Below, in pieces: positions 26,101 through 39,849 of a DNA stretch of 64,000 nucleotides. The position numbers and the translations under genes were made by a program. Position 1 is the first letter of the stretch. Each line of letters starts with the position of its first letter. Below the pieces are notes generated by a model. The model was given only the letters and a program-made list of their open reading frames with translations. It had not been told where the DNA came from and did not search any database. Origin of the DNA: Poecilobothrus nobilitatus (taxonomy: Eukaryota; Arthropoda; Insecta; Diptera; Dolichopodidae); the NCBI GenBank assembly GCA_947095535.1, contig OX352773.1, positions 88,384,670 through 88,448,669 of the forward strand. Reading direction: 5' to 3'.

Positions 26101-28153
26101 CTCTAACGAGTGTTCAGATACATGTGATCATACAGATGATGTGATACATACAGATCACTCACCGAGATTCTCAACTCTACCCTCCCGTATTCACTTAGTA
26201 TGTTCGTAGCATTTTTCCTCTCCCATATGTACTTAGCTTTACTTAGCTTTTAAAATATGGAACTAAAGCAGAACTAAAGTTTAATATACCGAGATTCGAT
26301 ATTTGTACTAATATTTGACAACTATAGTATAATATATATTCTGAAGCTTGACCAATAAAAACGATTCATAGCATTCTAATTTGAAATTAATAAAATGAAA
26401 CCTAAAGTAATCCAAACTAATAATGTAATGTATTTTTAATATGAAATAAGGTTTAGTATATATTATATAGAAATAAGTTATAAATGTAATAATCATAAGT
26501 TAAGATTTAAAAGTAGATTTAATCAAGCATAGAGACTAAACATTATAATATTAATTAATTTTCTTATTTTTTTCATTTACATAATTACGAGTATAAAATA
26601 TTTAAATTTATTTTTAAATTATCATAAATATGTTCTATAAGAAATTAATTAACTATAATTCATATATTAAAAAATATATATATACATATATATATGTATA
26701 TAGTTAATATATTATATTCAAGATGTACTATTATTATATAATAATGTGATGTAATTAATTGCACAATCTCTCTATTTATTTCTTTTTATCTATATTCCTT
26801 CACTTTACTTATATGTACATATATGTATGTATATATGTATGTATATATAGTTGCAATTAATTTTATCAATGCTATTTTAACCTTTAAAATCTTCTTTTCA
26901 AAACGTCAATCATATACTTGTACTAAATACTTAAATATTACTTAAATATACATTATTAAATACTTAACATTATTGTTTTTCGTCATTATGACCAGCTTTT
27001 TAATACTCTGATTAACTTGTCGGCAATCAATATTTTAAAAAATTTTTTGTCGTGATCAAATATACATGATATATTATATTATGATTTAAAAGAATCAATA
27101 TTATAATTTATAATATATTTTGTCATAAATTATGTATTATATTATTTACGTGCATTATAATATGTCTAAGTGAAAAAACAAAAATAAAAACAATAAACTG
27201 ATTGAAATTGAATTGATATTTAATTAAAAAAAAAAAAAAACAAAAACAAGGTTTATTTACATATTTTAATATTTAAGTATAGGTACTCGTGATTATACGT
27301 CTTTTAGACACCCTATAATAAAACAAATCATAAGGTTAGTTTGATAATTATTTGTTTTTTTTTTTTTTTTTTTTTGTTAAGTAATTGATATAACAATTAA
27401 AATTGCAATCATATTATAACAAACTGTTTACATATATAATTTGTTGTAATGTATAAAATATTTAATGTAAATTCGTGAATACCATTTTTTCTAATTATAT
27501 TTATAGGTAAACGTTTTGTTTCTTCCAATAGTTAATATTTTTCAATTTATGAAAATCATTTGATGATTCAATATAATGACAAACAATTTAAAATGTACAA
27601 ATATATACGTCCTATATATAGGTCCTATATGTGTATACATATACATATGTACTGAATAAATTGTGCTATATAGATGAATTTCAAAATCTTATACGAATTA
27701 AGGCTCGATGTCAGATGCAATCTATGGAATGCATATTCTTCTCTTTTGTATTTATCCATTCAGATAATCCTCCTTAATGACATATACATATAGGTGAATT
27801 TTAACAATTTCCACCCTGTTACTTTCTTAATTGATACTCAATCGTCATTTGTTGTTTTAAAGAGGTTTAAGGCTTTGTACTTTGTTGAAAAAGACAATAT
27901 AAACTTTATATAAAATCAATTTATAAAACATTCCTGTAATCCAAAGACCAAAACATTTCTTTGTTAAACCGGAGCCAAAAATAAGATGACGTTCATTTAA
28001 TATTGATGTGAAAAAAATGAGTTCTGCTATACATCGTTGATTAGCGTCATTTAAATTATCAATCACTATATACCTCGTATATTAAAATTTGTTTTACTTT
28101 TGCATCAAAAAAATCATATTACAAACTATTCAACTTTTACTTCAACTTTTACT
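23158..28153. other. AT-rich intergenic stretch, no gene seen
   Basis: Mostly homopolymer-rich AT sequence. Two exceptions stand out. A GC-alternating patch of about 25 bases (GCGTGCGCGCGCGTGAG) lies at 25315-25335. A more mixed segment at about 26020-26230 includes a short ACTTAGCTTT duplication and may be an old transposon fragment. No exon or RNA gene recognised. Confidence 0.4.
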
Positions 28154-28280
28154 GCGGAGTAATGAACGACTTAGTAAAACTAATGATTCCAGATTTGACT
28201 AAATCTTAGTCAAATATTAATAATAAATGATTTAGTAGATGCTCTTTGTTCCTTATAGTAGAGTAAAGGAGGCAAAAACT
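28154..28280 (+). mobile_element. SINE family A, 3' module only
   Basis: GGAGTAATGAAC, CTAATGATTCCAGATTTGAC, TTAGTCAAATATTAATAATA, AATGATTTAGTAGATGC and a GGAGGCAAAAAC end match the 3' part of the copy at 48062-48250 and the tail of the copy ending at 23157. No tRNA-like head is present, so this copy is 5'-truncated or the module amplifies separately. Confidence 0.65.
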
Positions 28281-29436
28281 CGACCATTCTATTGAGATTT
28301 AAGATAAAACTATAATTTTCTCTAGAATTTTATACTATAAACAGATAAAAGATCTCTTAATATATAAAGCATTATTATAAAGCGTACGGAATTGAATATA
28401 CACATTCCAAAAGAAAACTTTTTATTTTTCATATTTTCTGGTCTTAAATTCTAGTTAATTCTATACCTAGTTGAGCTGTATGTTATCAGCTCTTTGTATA
28501 AAATTAAATTAAAAAAAAATTAAATAAACCAAAAGTTTTTTAAGGCACATATTTTATTAGTATTAGACATTTTTGCTTATAACAAGCATATCAGTTAAAG
28601 ATATTCATTTAATGAATTATTCTACTTAACTGATTTATTCATCATTTGGTAGTAGTGTGTGTGTTAGTGTGTTAGTAAATGGTGTTAATGATTAACTTTG
28701 TACATTACTATTAGTTAAATAATTGGAAAAGTTATACTAACAGTTAACCTGACAGCATAAACCGCATATCTCCGATACTTTTAATATTTTTAATATATCT
28801 TTAAGCATGTTAAGATAGAATAAAAACAACTGATCCGATTTAAGAAAATAAAAATACCGACACCAGCGTACACCAGTGTACGTGCGCTCATGCTCGCGTA
28901 AAGTAAATCCTGGCTTTAAGTGTTACTTTGCTAACGTTTATATCAAACGGTTTAGACAGTCTGTTGCTTAAAACTTCCCGTAATATGTTGAATGGTATGT
29001 GATATGTTAAAAAGATCGACAGACCTCAAATTGTTCACATTCATTCTAAACCTCATTCATTCGCGAATACTTGTTTGAGCAAATAATATCTCCGCAAACA
29101 ATCTACTGAACAAATAGGATATCTGCCGCTAAACATTGTGATTGAAGAGAATTGAGATTAATAAGACAATGTCAAGCTTCGTATGGAGAAAGAGGAATTG
29201 AGTCTTTCTATAGTAAATTACGTAAGGCGAACCCTAAGGATTTTTTTGGGCTGATTCAATTCGGGAAATATCTATATTTTTAAAATATCACGATTTTCAA
29301 AAAGACAATAAAACCAGTTTGGAATTACTTGTGACTTATACACCAGTAATTTTTTTTTGGAATTTTTTATATAAGAAAAAAGTAGAAAAAGGCAAGATAC
29401 ACTTTCTTCAATTTTAACAAAACCCAATATAATTAA
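28281..29436. other. Intergenic stretch with mixed composition, no gene seen
   Basis: 28740-29260 is less AT-rich than its surroundings and includes GTACACCAGTGTACGTGCGC near 28869. Around 29290-29310, TTTTCAAAAAGACAATAAAA matches a segment at 43333-43353 of the hairpin repeat family. Possibly several nested old insertions; no protein match recognised. Confidence 0.35.
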
Positions 29437-29875
29437 AAAAAGCTGTTAGGTTAGGTTAAGGTGGTTGCCAAAAAACAAAAAAGGCGAATTTAGACAGTAT
29501 TTGGTCCACTGAGATACCACATAGAAACTCTTCTATCTCACTCGTTAAAACCAATTTGAGCTTTTTGCAAAGCGAAAAATGCTCTTCACATTTTTACCTT
29601 CTATATTGCTAATGTTGTTGAAGAAATATTGCCCCATGGGTGTAATTTTTTGCCGACAAGGCTGAGCATGTGCAAAGATGGAGAGTCATTTCCTCCTTTT
29701 CTTCATCTTTGCACGCTCTACAATAGTCGTTTCCGGATAAGCCAAATCTTTTGGCATGCTTTCCTATTAGACAGCCCTTTTAAGAGAAAGCAGATCATTG
29801 AATCGTCTTACATCGGTTTTGGGCCATATCAATCTTGTATTATTGCACGAGGTCAAGTTTGACCATTTGTTGTTA
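29437..29875 (-). mobile_element. LINE C-terminal zinc-knuckle relic and 3' UTR
   Basis: The minus strand from about 29770 down encodes IGKHAKRFGLSGNDYCRACK, then DEEKEEMTLHLCTCSALSA (to about 29655), followed by a frameshift. This is the C-x2-C...H-x4-C knuckle at the end of RNase H-bearing LINE ORF2 proteins. The 3' side runs into AACCTAACCTAAC (reverse complement of GTTAGGTTAGGTT at 29446-29458), a common end for such elements in flies. Sequence differs from the copies at 16 kb and 32 kb, so it is a separate family or subfamily. Dead copy. Confidence 0.8.
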
Positions 29876-29924
29876 TTTACCATATATCCGTTATTTTCTT
29901 TCGAAGTAACGTTTTGCTTGTTAA

Positions 29925-30110
29925 GAAAAGCTGTTAACTAATATGTAAAAATATAATGTTGAAGCTTTAATTTTTGCGTTTTAATTTTGAAAAAAAAAAA
30001 TATATAGATGCCTAAGCTACAAGTGTCTAAAAAGAGCTATTTTTACATGTTTAAAGTACTAATCAGCTCTTAAAAAATAACTAAAAGTACAAAAATATTT
30101 TTTTCGTTTT
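29925..30110 (-). mobile_element. Hairpin/GTCCGTC repeat family, body fragment
   Basis: On the minus strand, ATTTTTAGACACTTG, AGCTTAGGCATC, AATTAAAGCTTCAACATTAT and ATTTTTACATATTAGTTAAC follow in the same order as in the copies at 11.3 and 18.5 kb (TTTTTAGACACCTG, ACTTAGGCACC, AAATTAA.CT, TTTTTACGTGTGCTAATG). Only the central body is preserved. Confidence 0.6.
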
Positions 30111-31639
30111 AAGGAAGCTTATCCTTATTTACAAAAAAGATTTTAACTAACAGTGTTTCGGAGATATTTATTTTAAAAAATATTACTTGTATATAACGAT
30201 CAATTTCATTACGTCTTAATTCATATAATTAATTTGCGTGGCGGGGTGCAACAAAGCCTAATAGGATATTCAATATTTTCAAATTTTAATTCGTTTTTAA
30301 ATTTTACCTGTAATCTGAAAAAAAAACAATAACGAATCATTACGAATTATGTTAAGAATTTAAAAAAAAAAAACAAAAAAAAAATCTCAACTAAAAATTG
30401 AAAAACTATTAATAATAAAATTACTAATAACTAATAAATGTTATAAATATAGCTGTATTATTTTATATATATATATATATATACATTACATATGTAAATT
30501 TTAAAATTAACTATAATTTACATACCAAACAAAATTAATTAAAAATGCATCAAATAACAATTAAAAAATAATGAATAATTTAAAATGAAGTGTTAATTAT
30601 CATTCTTACCTCGTATATTAATGTTTCCTTCTTTATATACATACATATTTATATTTATATATAACAAATACATTCTTACATTATTATGTATTACTTACTA
30701 CACAATATGTATACAACATATATATATTTATTAATATTAATAAAAAAAAAAAAAACATTTTTTATATTTTTTGTGCTTATCAAATAATCGTTTAATAAAA
30801 AAAAAACAAAAAAAAAATCAATGTATAAAGGTTGTGATATGAATGAATTAAAGACGACCAAATTAATAATCTTAATCACAATAATATTAAAAATATAAAC
30901 TTAAATAATCTTTTATATATAGCATATGAAATAAAAAAAAAAAAAATATTCTATCATTAAATTTCTGATTTCAAAATACATACATTCTACTAATTAAAAA
31001 TTTTATAAAATGTAATTAAATTTATGATGGTACAATTTAATTTTTTTTTTTTTTTTTTTTTGATTTGTTACTATGTAAATATAATAAAATTACTATTAAA
31101 TTAGAACTACTAGTCAGTTAGTTATTTATTTAGTTATACCTACTCGTATTTAGTTTGATAATAAGTATAGATTTACTTTTAAAATATCAAATTTAAATGA
31201 ATAAATAATAAATCGTTATGACGATCACAAGATTAAAATTAATTAAAAAAAAAAATAAAAATGGAAAATACCCTGAATCAAACTGATTCCCTTTAAATAA
31301 TTTTATTATGTAAAAAATGAATAATAAAGATATAATCTGTTTTTTTTTTGTTTTTTGTAATTTTTATGAAGACATTTTTAGAATAATTCGTGATATTTAA
31401 AAAAAATATAATATAATGGATATTTAGAGATAAATTAAAAAAAACAAAAATTATTTAAAATAGCACGTATTTATTTTTACTTACAATAATTTTAACTGAA
31501 ATTAAAATAAAAAAAAAAAAAACAAGGCAATATGTAAATTTAAAGGTATATTTTGAAGAGCATACATTTTTGCATTTTATATATTTCGCTTTTAAAATTA
31601 GGGCAACTGTCAATTATACATATCAGGTATACCATGTAA
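30111..31639. other. AT-rich intergenic stretch, no gene seen
   Basis: Homopolymer and AT dinucleotide runs (for example 30463-30482 and 31041-31061). No exon or RNA gene recognised. Confidence 0.4.
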
Positions 31640-32018
31640 AATTAATATCACTTTAATTGTCGACCATATACGGCTCTTGGTTGGTTGGTGTGAGTGGCTG
31701 GCCATCGCCGCTCCTGGCAGTAACCCCAATTAGCGCGTTAGCACCGTTTTGCTACCACTTCCGTGACCACAAGTCTTATAATATAGCTATATTAGTTTAA
31801 TTTTAGATCCATTTCGTTGCGTTAAGAAACCTTACCATTTCTGCAGGTTGCTTAACCGCTAGATCACTAAGATCGTTGAATTGATGGCTACCCAGAATTG
31901 CTATTCTGACCCTCGCCAGCGCTGGGCACTTACAGGTGAAGTGTGTAATGGATTTACGGCTCTTAAAATGGAATAAAATATAAAAAATTTTTTCTGAGAT
32001 TGTGCTTATTGCTTTCAA
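31640..32018 (-). mobile_element. LINE C-terminal relic with 3' UTR
   Basis: A minus-strand frame at 31803-32018 contains SITHFTCKCPALARVRIAIL, then LAVKQPAEMVRFLNATKWI and a stop. This is the ETxxHxLxxCPALxxxR...LxxFxxxTxWI end of RNase H-bearing LINE ORF2 proteins. The first Cys pair is missing, so only the last 50 or so residues survive. The following 160 bases (31640-31800) are markedly richer in G+C than their surroundings and are the probable 3' UTR. Confidence 0.8.
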
Positions 32019-32159
32019 AAAAAATATTTCTAAAATAAAGTTTTAAGCTTCATTTTTTTTTTTTTTTGTGTCAGAATAATTATGAGGAAATCAAAATTCT
32101 AAATAAAATTTGGTTATATTTACATAATATAATGTTAATTTTAAATGGAAGCGTCCCTA

Positions 32160-33625
32160 AATCCAATTTCCCAAAACCCGAAAAAATTTAAAAATTCCAA
32201 AATTATGAATTGATAATCATAATATAATCTCAAATTTCAAAAATCCCAAATACAAAATCATAATTCTAATTAAATATCTATTATGTAAACAAAAATAAAA
32301 ATAAATGAAAAATATTGTTTTTGTTTTTATTACCCAACTTGTTAAAATTTGTGAAGTACATTGTATGACATCTATAATGAAATATAATGAAATTGTAATT
32401 ATATGTAATATAATTTAAGTTAATGTAAATATATTAACATATTATTAATAAATAAAATTAAGGTATTCATAGAAATTATACAAATATTTTATTGTTTGAA
32501 AAAAAAAATTAATTAAGAGGGATTTTAGAGTTACTTAATTACAAAATCAGAACCATAAGCTTTTTTCAGAATGTAATACATACGAGTATATATGTATTAG
32601 ATTTAAGTATATTTCAAATATAATATACTTTTATATATTTTTTGTTCAAGATTTTTTTTTTGGGTTCTGCCGAGTAGTATTTTTATATGCGAAATTGAGA
32701 TTTTGTAATTTGAGATTTTGTGATTTGGTATTTTGCGATATATAAAATGAAACATTTTTGGCATTTTGTAATTTAAGGATTTTGTATTTGGAGATTTTAA
32801 GAATTGGGATTTCGTATCTATATTCATTTTAAATAGGAGTCCACCTAAACCCAAACAAAAAAAACCAAATGATACAAAAAAACCAAGAAAAATAAAATTC
32901 CAAAAAAAAAATCCTAGTAAAAAGAATCCGAAATTTCAAAATTACAACTTTCAAAATCCACAAAAAAAAATCTCAATGTTATAAAATTACAAGTTACAAA
33001 ATCCCAAAAAAAAAAATATTACAAATATTACAAATATTACCCAATATTACAAAATCCCAAGTAACAAAATAATGTCTTTTAATGCATTTAAAAATGAAAA
33101 ATAATCAACAAGATTATAATAATTAGTAATACCTGGTTTACAAATACTTTGTTTACATATTTTTAATATATGTATTTATTAAAATGGTGGTTGTCCTTAC
33201 TAATTCAAATTTGATCCAAATTTTTTTTTTACATATATACTTAATTTAAACGCTTTGCTGTTTAAGTATATATGTAAAAAAAAAGAGGTGGTTACTAAAT
33301 CAGGGTTTCAATAATTTGTTTAGCGGGGTTTGGTCTCCCTCCCTATTTTAGATGCTTTTTTGTTGGAAATTTTATGTAACAAAATTATTTAGGAGGGATT
33401 TTACAGTTGCTTACAAAGTCAAGGTTTCAATAATTTGTTTAGCACAAGTTTATGGCCAAACATTATTTTAAGAAGGAAATATTTTTTCTTGCGATTTTAC
33501 ACTTTAATTTTTTGTTTTTTGGGATCTTGTACGTTTCGAATATTTTTTTTTGGATTTTGTGTTTCGAAATATTTAATTTTTGGATTTTGATTTTGGGATT
33601 TTGACTTTGGGATCTTTACTTTGGG
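32160..33625. repeat. GATTTTGT minisatellite, copy 3, blocks of alternating orientation
   Basis: Four blocks of the same degenerate motif, in alternating strand sense. 32160-32270 is reverse (CAAATTTCAAAAATCCCAAA). 32645-32830 is forward (GAGATTTTGTAATTTGAGAT and similar). 32860-33070 is reverse (ACAAGTTACAAAATCCC). 33500-33625 is forward (GGATTTTGTGTTTCG, GGGATTTTGACTTTGGGATC). Unit spacing is about 13-18 bp. Such an arrangement could fold on itself. No coding frame. Confidence 0.65.
33222..33284. repeat. Perfect 23-bp inverted repeat (hairpin, 17-nt loop)
   Basis: The left arm at 33222-33244 ends ACATATATACTTAA; the right arm at 33262-33284 is its exact reverse complement, starting TTAAGTATATATGT and ending in A's. 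The loop is TTTAAACGCTTTGCTGT. It lies between two GATTTTGT blocks. It could be a palindromic MITE tip or just AT-rich sequence folding; nothing shows transcription. Confidence 0.7.
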
Positions 33626-36600
33626 ATACCAGACCCAACTCTTTTAAATGTCATGTTTATACATTATTTTTTAAAGCTAAAAGCTAAATTTTTACCGTTT
33701 GAAATTCTTAGTTTTAAAACAATTCTCTATAAAATATGAATTACCATTTCGATTTTTTACAATTTTTAAAAGCTATACATATATGTACATATATCGTTTT
33801 AAAGGTGATGGGGTTTCATAAAAATTCTGCTATATACAAATGATTTTGCAAACTGTGTTTGACTGTAATGCAACACAATAATAATTAGCTTATTTTTTCT
33901 TAAGATTTATAAAATTGTCTTTAACATAAATATATACATATATATATATACCTACATATTTAAAACGCGTTAAAATAACTTTTTTTTTGTTATGTATTTA
34001 GTATAGATGAATTTATACGAACTTTAGGATGGTGTTACTATTAAGTAATTTCCGATTTCCTAGTAGACTCTGTTACGACCGGAAGTAGGTGTTTCAAATC
34101 GAATAAGTAGTATCCATAATAAAGAGTTTTACCTTACAAATACTTCATTTTTATTTCGTATTTTAATAAAATCCATTTCAATATTCTTTTTATGTAAGTC
34201 TAAACTTCTATCTCTTTCGTTTATTTTAAGAACATGTTTTCGAGTTAAAATTTACCATTAAATACACAAGTCATGTTTTAATTTTATTAACAAACTGTTG
34301 AGATTAAATATATGTATATGTTAAAAATCATTCAAAAATCAATTGTATATTATATATTGTTATAAAATGAATATGAAATGTTAACACTAATAAATAAGAA
34401 TTAGAAGGTTAACAGATAAAATGTTATGTAAGAAAAAAAAAAGAAAAAAAACTGTAAACTTTATAGTTTATACTTAATACTTTTCAAAATTTTTCGAATT
34501 TTTTTAATATGAAATCATTATAAATCAGTGAAGGTAAATACTTTGATTGAAGAATAAATAATATTTATTGGGTTAAATAACTTTTGATAAAAAAAAAAAA
34601 TTTAAAACAATTTAAAATTTACCTTACATAACATATCATATTATTTAAAACCAGAATTTTCATGATAAAAATTATAGATATGACATTTTTAAAAAGTTAT
34701 TATTTACGTATACGACCTATAATAAATGATTACAATAGATTGATTACAACGTTTTATTGTTTTATCTGTGATTCATTGTTTACATACATTATATTCTTAA
34801 CAACATCATTAACAAAAACAATTATATCGTTAAAATTATATGTACATATTATATGAAAGCCCAAATGTACTCCAAATCGATATCAATTTAATAAAGTTGA
34901 TGTTGATGTTTAACGCTTTGATTATAATGTAATTATTCTAGATTTTTATTTTCAGATTTATTTGTAATGTTATCAATTCAATTTTTTGTGAACTTTACTT
35001 ATGTATGTATGTATGTATAGGATAGGTATCTATATTTATACTAATAACAATTTCAATGTATGTGGTTTCAATGTGTTGAAATTAGTTGAAATAAATTAGT
35101 AAATACGTATTATACTATATCTATATTGTAAATTTGTTTTACATACCAAATATAGGTATAATAAAAAATGAATCATTGATATCATAGTCAAAAAATATGA
35201 ATATATATAAAAGGTATGAATAATATAATAATAGCAAGTATGTATGTATGTATATGTAAAATGATGGTACAAATTTAAAAAAGTCTTTTACCTACCATTT
35301 GCTATTTTAAATAAAGAAGAAGTGAATAAAAAGCTATGCAAGAAGAAGTAAAAAATTTGTATAAAATCTGAGTGCGTACATTAAACATTTTGATAAGTTG
35401 ATCGAACATAGTCTTGTAAACAGCGACACATGTACAGTTTTGAATTTTCATTTTTATTTTAAAAACAACTGAAATTATTTTGAAATTTAACGGATATAGG
35501 TATATAATGCATAACGTAACGAACGTACCAAATTTTCAAATTTTAATTCTAGAACATGTAGAACTACATTTTGAACAAATAATGAACAAAATTTATATAA
35601 TATACCAGTTCGTTTTTAAAAGTTTAACGATCAGATATGCATATGGACCTTTGAAAATATGTCATGTTTGTCAAAATATGATCAAAATGATTTATTTTTC
35701 TTTAAATGAAAGCCAAACAACCCAAAATTTATAAACAATCATCATGACCATTAGATTGTCCGAAATGGTAGATCTTTAAAAATAATATGATTCAAAATTA
35801 AAACTATTTAGAATTTAAAATGGTCGTTGTTATTTTTCATAAATTTCATTTATTTTTCTATTCGATTATCAACCTACATTTATAAGTTTTTCTTTTAATT
35901 TTCTAACAATCATGAAAAAAATTCCTAAATTTATTAAATACATTTATTCAAAGAATGTATCTATGAAAGATTACCCATATATGGTTAAATCTCAACCTAT
36001 ATATTTAAAAAAAAAAAAAAATTATTTAAATTTTTGATCATGTCTTTAATAGTCTTATGGTCTCATTTATTTAAAAAAAAAAAAAAATAATAGTATCTAA
36101 TATTTTACAATTTTAAATTAAAGATTTCTTATGTCATTGATGATGTCATTGATGATGTCATAAACCAATTTTTCAGTGCGTCTAGTTTTGGTAGAATACA
36201 AAAAAAAAATGTCTTATAGTTTTTTGGTAGAATATAAAACAAAAATTAATTAATAATCTGATATTTTTATTTTATTAAATAAATATAAGGTAAAATGAAT
36301 GATAAAACAATTTAATTTAAACAAAAAGAAAAAACAAAAAAAAATTACAATTTAAAAAATTCTTATGGTTAAAAAATTCAAAAAAAAAACAAAAATAATG
36401 GTTCTTGAAATAATTGATGTGGGTTTAAACATAGAATACATAATTCTTCTTATCAACAATTTATTAATTTGAAAGTTTTATTTAAAGGAAGGTGTACAAT
36501 AGATAGTTTTAATTTAATTTTTGTGAGTAATTTTTTTTTTTTAATTAATTTGTTAAAAACCCTCCTTATTTTATGTTATTCTCAAACGTTATTTCCTGGA

Positions 36601-39600
36601 CGCTCCCATGTACATAGTTGTTTTTTATACGATAAGATTGATAAATTGTTCTCATGTGATAATTAAATACGTAGTATATTTTGTTATTTATCTAACACAT
36701 TGTTGTCCGATAATATGTTAATTAATATTTTAATTCAATTTAAATAAATATACATACATAGTAATTTAATTCCCTATGAAAATTAGAAAATTAAAATATA
36801 GGCTATTTTCACATGCAATGAATGAAACATAACATATACATATATGTATATATATAGAATCATTTTAAGAAAAACATATTATGATAACATCTTTGATTTA
36901 ATATACATCGCTACATAAGAATATATTATTATATAAACATCTGTAGTTACAGCTATTAGAAAATTATTGTTAGCAGAGAGAGAACAGGATTAGATATACA
37001 TATGTACAATATTGTATATGCATTGTACTTATGTTGAAGATAAGATTAGACAAAATTAATTTAAAAGATAGCCAACTTTACTTTATTTTTCTGTAAATTG
37101 TCATTGTGATTTTACCAGATTTGTGTGTCATTGTGATTTTACCTTTCGTACCAGATTTTAGTAACATAGTACATGGCAGGCAGGTTTAACATTTTTAAAC
37201 TTCTAACAATAAATTGAATTGCAATATTCAGTTTCAAAACAATTAGATTTTATATGTAGTTATATGGATATATGTATATACAATATACATATGTCTGTAT
37301 ATGTATATTAATAATTAGTGAATAAAAAGACTTTTCTAAAAAAAAAAAAAAACTTATTATTATTAAAAATATAAAAATTTAAAAAAAAAAAATTATGTAT
37401 TGATAAAAAATAGAAACTAAAAGTATTTTTTTATTCTTCGTATGATATGACGGTTTATATAAAAATAAGAACAAAAATAATAGTAGAGTTACCAAAATTT
37501 TTCTATGTACCTACCTATATATTTCGCGTTTCCAATTATTAATCAATTATATTAGTTTTTATATGCCAAAACAGTAAAAAAACAACTAAAGCACTAAAGG
37601 TTATGTAATTCATATTGTTTGGTCAAAAATGACGTGGTGGTGTTAAGTGCATTAAAATCTCACATACTCATAGAGGACTCGTGCTTGTGCTTGTTTCACT
37701 CTCGTATTAATTGTGTCTTTCTATGATTCCCATCTATCCTCAAAATCGTATATGTGTAATCGTCTCTATATATGTTGTTTATATACACAAATCAGGAGTA
37801 ATTAAATATAAGGCAATCTTTATTTCTTATCAGACTTATAACTATGTGAAATTTGACAAATAACTTGCTTTTATATCTTTCTATTATCGTCTGTAGTACA
37901 GTTGCAGCAAGATACTTATTTTCAAATTAGGCCCCATGTAAAATTTAATAGTCTTAACGATTTTAGTAGTTACACAACATATTCAATTTTTTTTTTTTTT
38001 TATATACATATTATATATGTACATATATTAGTATATATACCTATCAATCATCGGGCAACAATGTGTTAATTATTAATCAAAAATAAAAATTTTTTTATTC
38101 AATTAAACATAATAAATATGCAAATTTATGTATGTATTTATAATTTAAAATATTCTTCTATTTTTTAACCCTTTTAATTTAATTTTATTTTATTTTTTTT
38201 TTTGTTTTTAACATAATTTTTAGATAAAGCGTTGTATAGTGGACATTTGAGAAAAACAAAATTTATTTAATAGGAATTCCAAAACTTTTAGAAACTTATA
38301 CATATATGTATGTATGTATTTATATGTGTGTTATTAGATTCATTAGATCATCCACTCTGTTTAAATAATTACATAAACAAATTATTTTTATAGTTATGAA
38401 TTCATAAACAACAAAAACAAAAAAGGGAGAAACAACAAGTAGTTCAAATTCAAAAAATAAATAAATAAATAAATAAAAACAAAAAAAAATTAAAAAGAAA
38501 AATAAAAAACTATAGCGTAAGACAGCCAATCAATTTTTTTAGTTCTTCTTGAATTCTTTTAAATAAGTATTTTAAAAAAATGGCAAAAAAAAATAATAAT
38601 GAAATGACCTAGTACCTAAAAACCATTTGGATAATTATATATAAAAAAAAAAAAAGAAACCACAACAAAAAGAAAATAACAGAAATTCGACCAAATACCA
38701 AATTTTTTTTTTTTTAATCAAACATTTGTTTAACGTTTTGTGTGGGTGTATGTATATTATGTACATAGTTCGATTTGGTTCGATTTTGAAATTATCTCAA
38801 AAAAAAAAATAACGAATAACAAAAACAAATAAACAAACAAACAAATAAACATTAAACATAAGATCAATTCTATATTTACATACATACATACATATTTATT
38901 TAATATGTATTTATATATTTTTCTGGTTTAAACATTGTTTTTTTTTTTATTATTATTTATTCACTTTCAAAATTTTTTTTTTTTATATTATGTGTATTTA
39001 ATTCGTCATATCATATATTCTTTTTTTTTATATAAATAGGTACGCAGACGTTTAAAGCACATGTTATTAAAGTACAAAATTCAAAACTACAATATTAAAA
39101 CTTTGGTATCATAAAATTAATTCTTTTATAATACGTATGCAATTAACAAATTAAAAAAAAAAAAAAAGATTTTAAAATTGATAGATCTGATAATGTAATA
39201 AAATAATAATTAATACTAATTTATATATGAATAATAGAAAAATATACATATATTATAATTTTAACACAATAAAATAAATAAGTAATCGAATGTAAACAAA
39301 CAATTTTAATTTATAATTATTAATTACATATGTATAACTCATAAATATGGAAACAGAAATAAGTAAAAAAAAAAAAAAATAATAATAATAATAAGATAAT
39401 AAAATAATTTTCATTAAAACTTTTAATTAAAAATATAAAATTATAATTATCAATGTACATAAATATAAACAAAATAAAGAATTTATTGTATCGGTTGTAA
39501 TTTAATGAATTGTACATGTGATAAGGCCTAACTACTGTTTCATGCAGCCATTGAATAAGAATTTATTAAAATTACATATATTTCTTATTATTTTAAAAAT

Positions 39601-39849
39601 ATAAGTATATTACCAAATATCTTCATTTTACTGGCATACTTTTCATCTTTATTCCAATTTCCAACATGTGCCTGTGGTGCAGACAGGCTTATCAAAATAA
39701 CCGTGAAAGAATTAATACGTAAAAAAAAAAAAAAAATTAAGAAGATAGATTGATAAGAGTTTATACACAAAGTAAATATAAGATTTCATAATAATTTGTA
39801 GATTTTTTTTAAAAATAAACGTATGTATGTATGTAGATAACAATCGTAA
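33626..39849. other. AT-rich intergenic stretch, no gene seen
   Basis: Contains a GTCATTGATGAT tandem triplet near 36132-36160, an AAAT microsatellite at about 38457-38477, TATG/TACA microsatellites (for example 35004-35018 and 38878-38891) and many poly(A) tracts. Open frames here are short, AT-biased and show no recognisable family. Confidence 0.4.

Noticed and set aside
26308..26496. 62-codon minus-strand frame near a mixed-composition segment
   Set aside because: Tyr/Ile/Phe-rich, with no domain or splice context.
29629..29862. 77-codon plus-strand frame
   Set aside because: It is the antisense of the LINE zinc-knuckle relic, whose minus-strand reading makes family sense.
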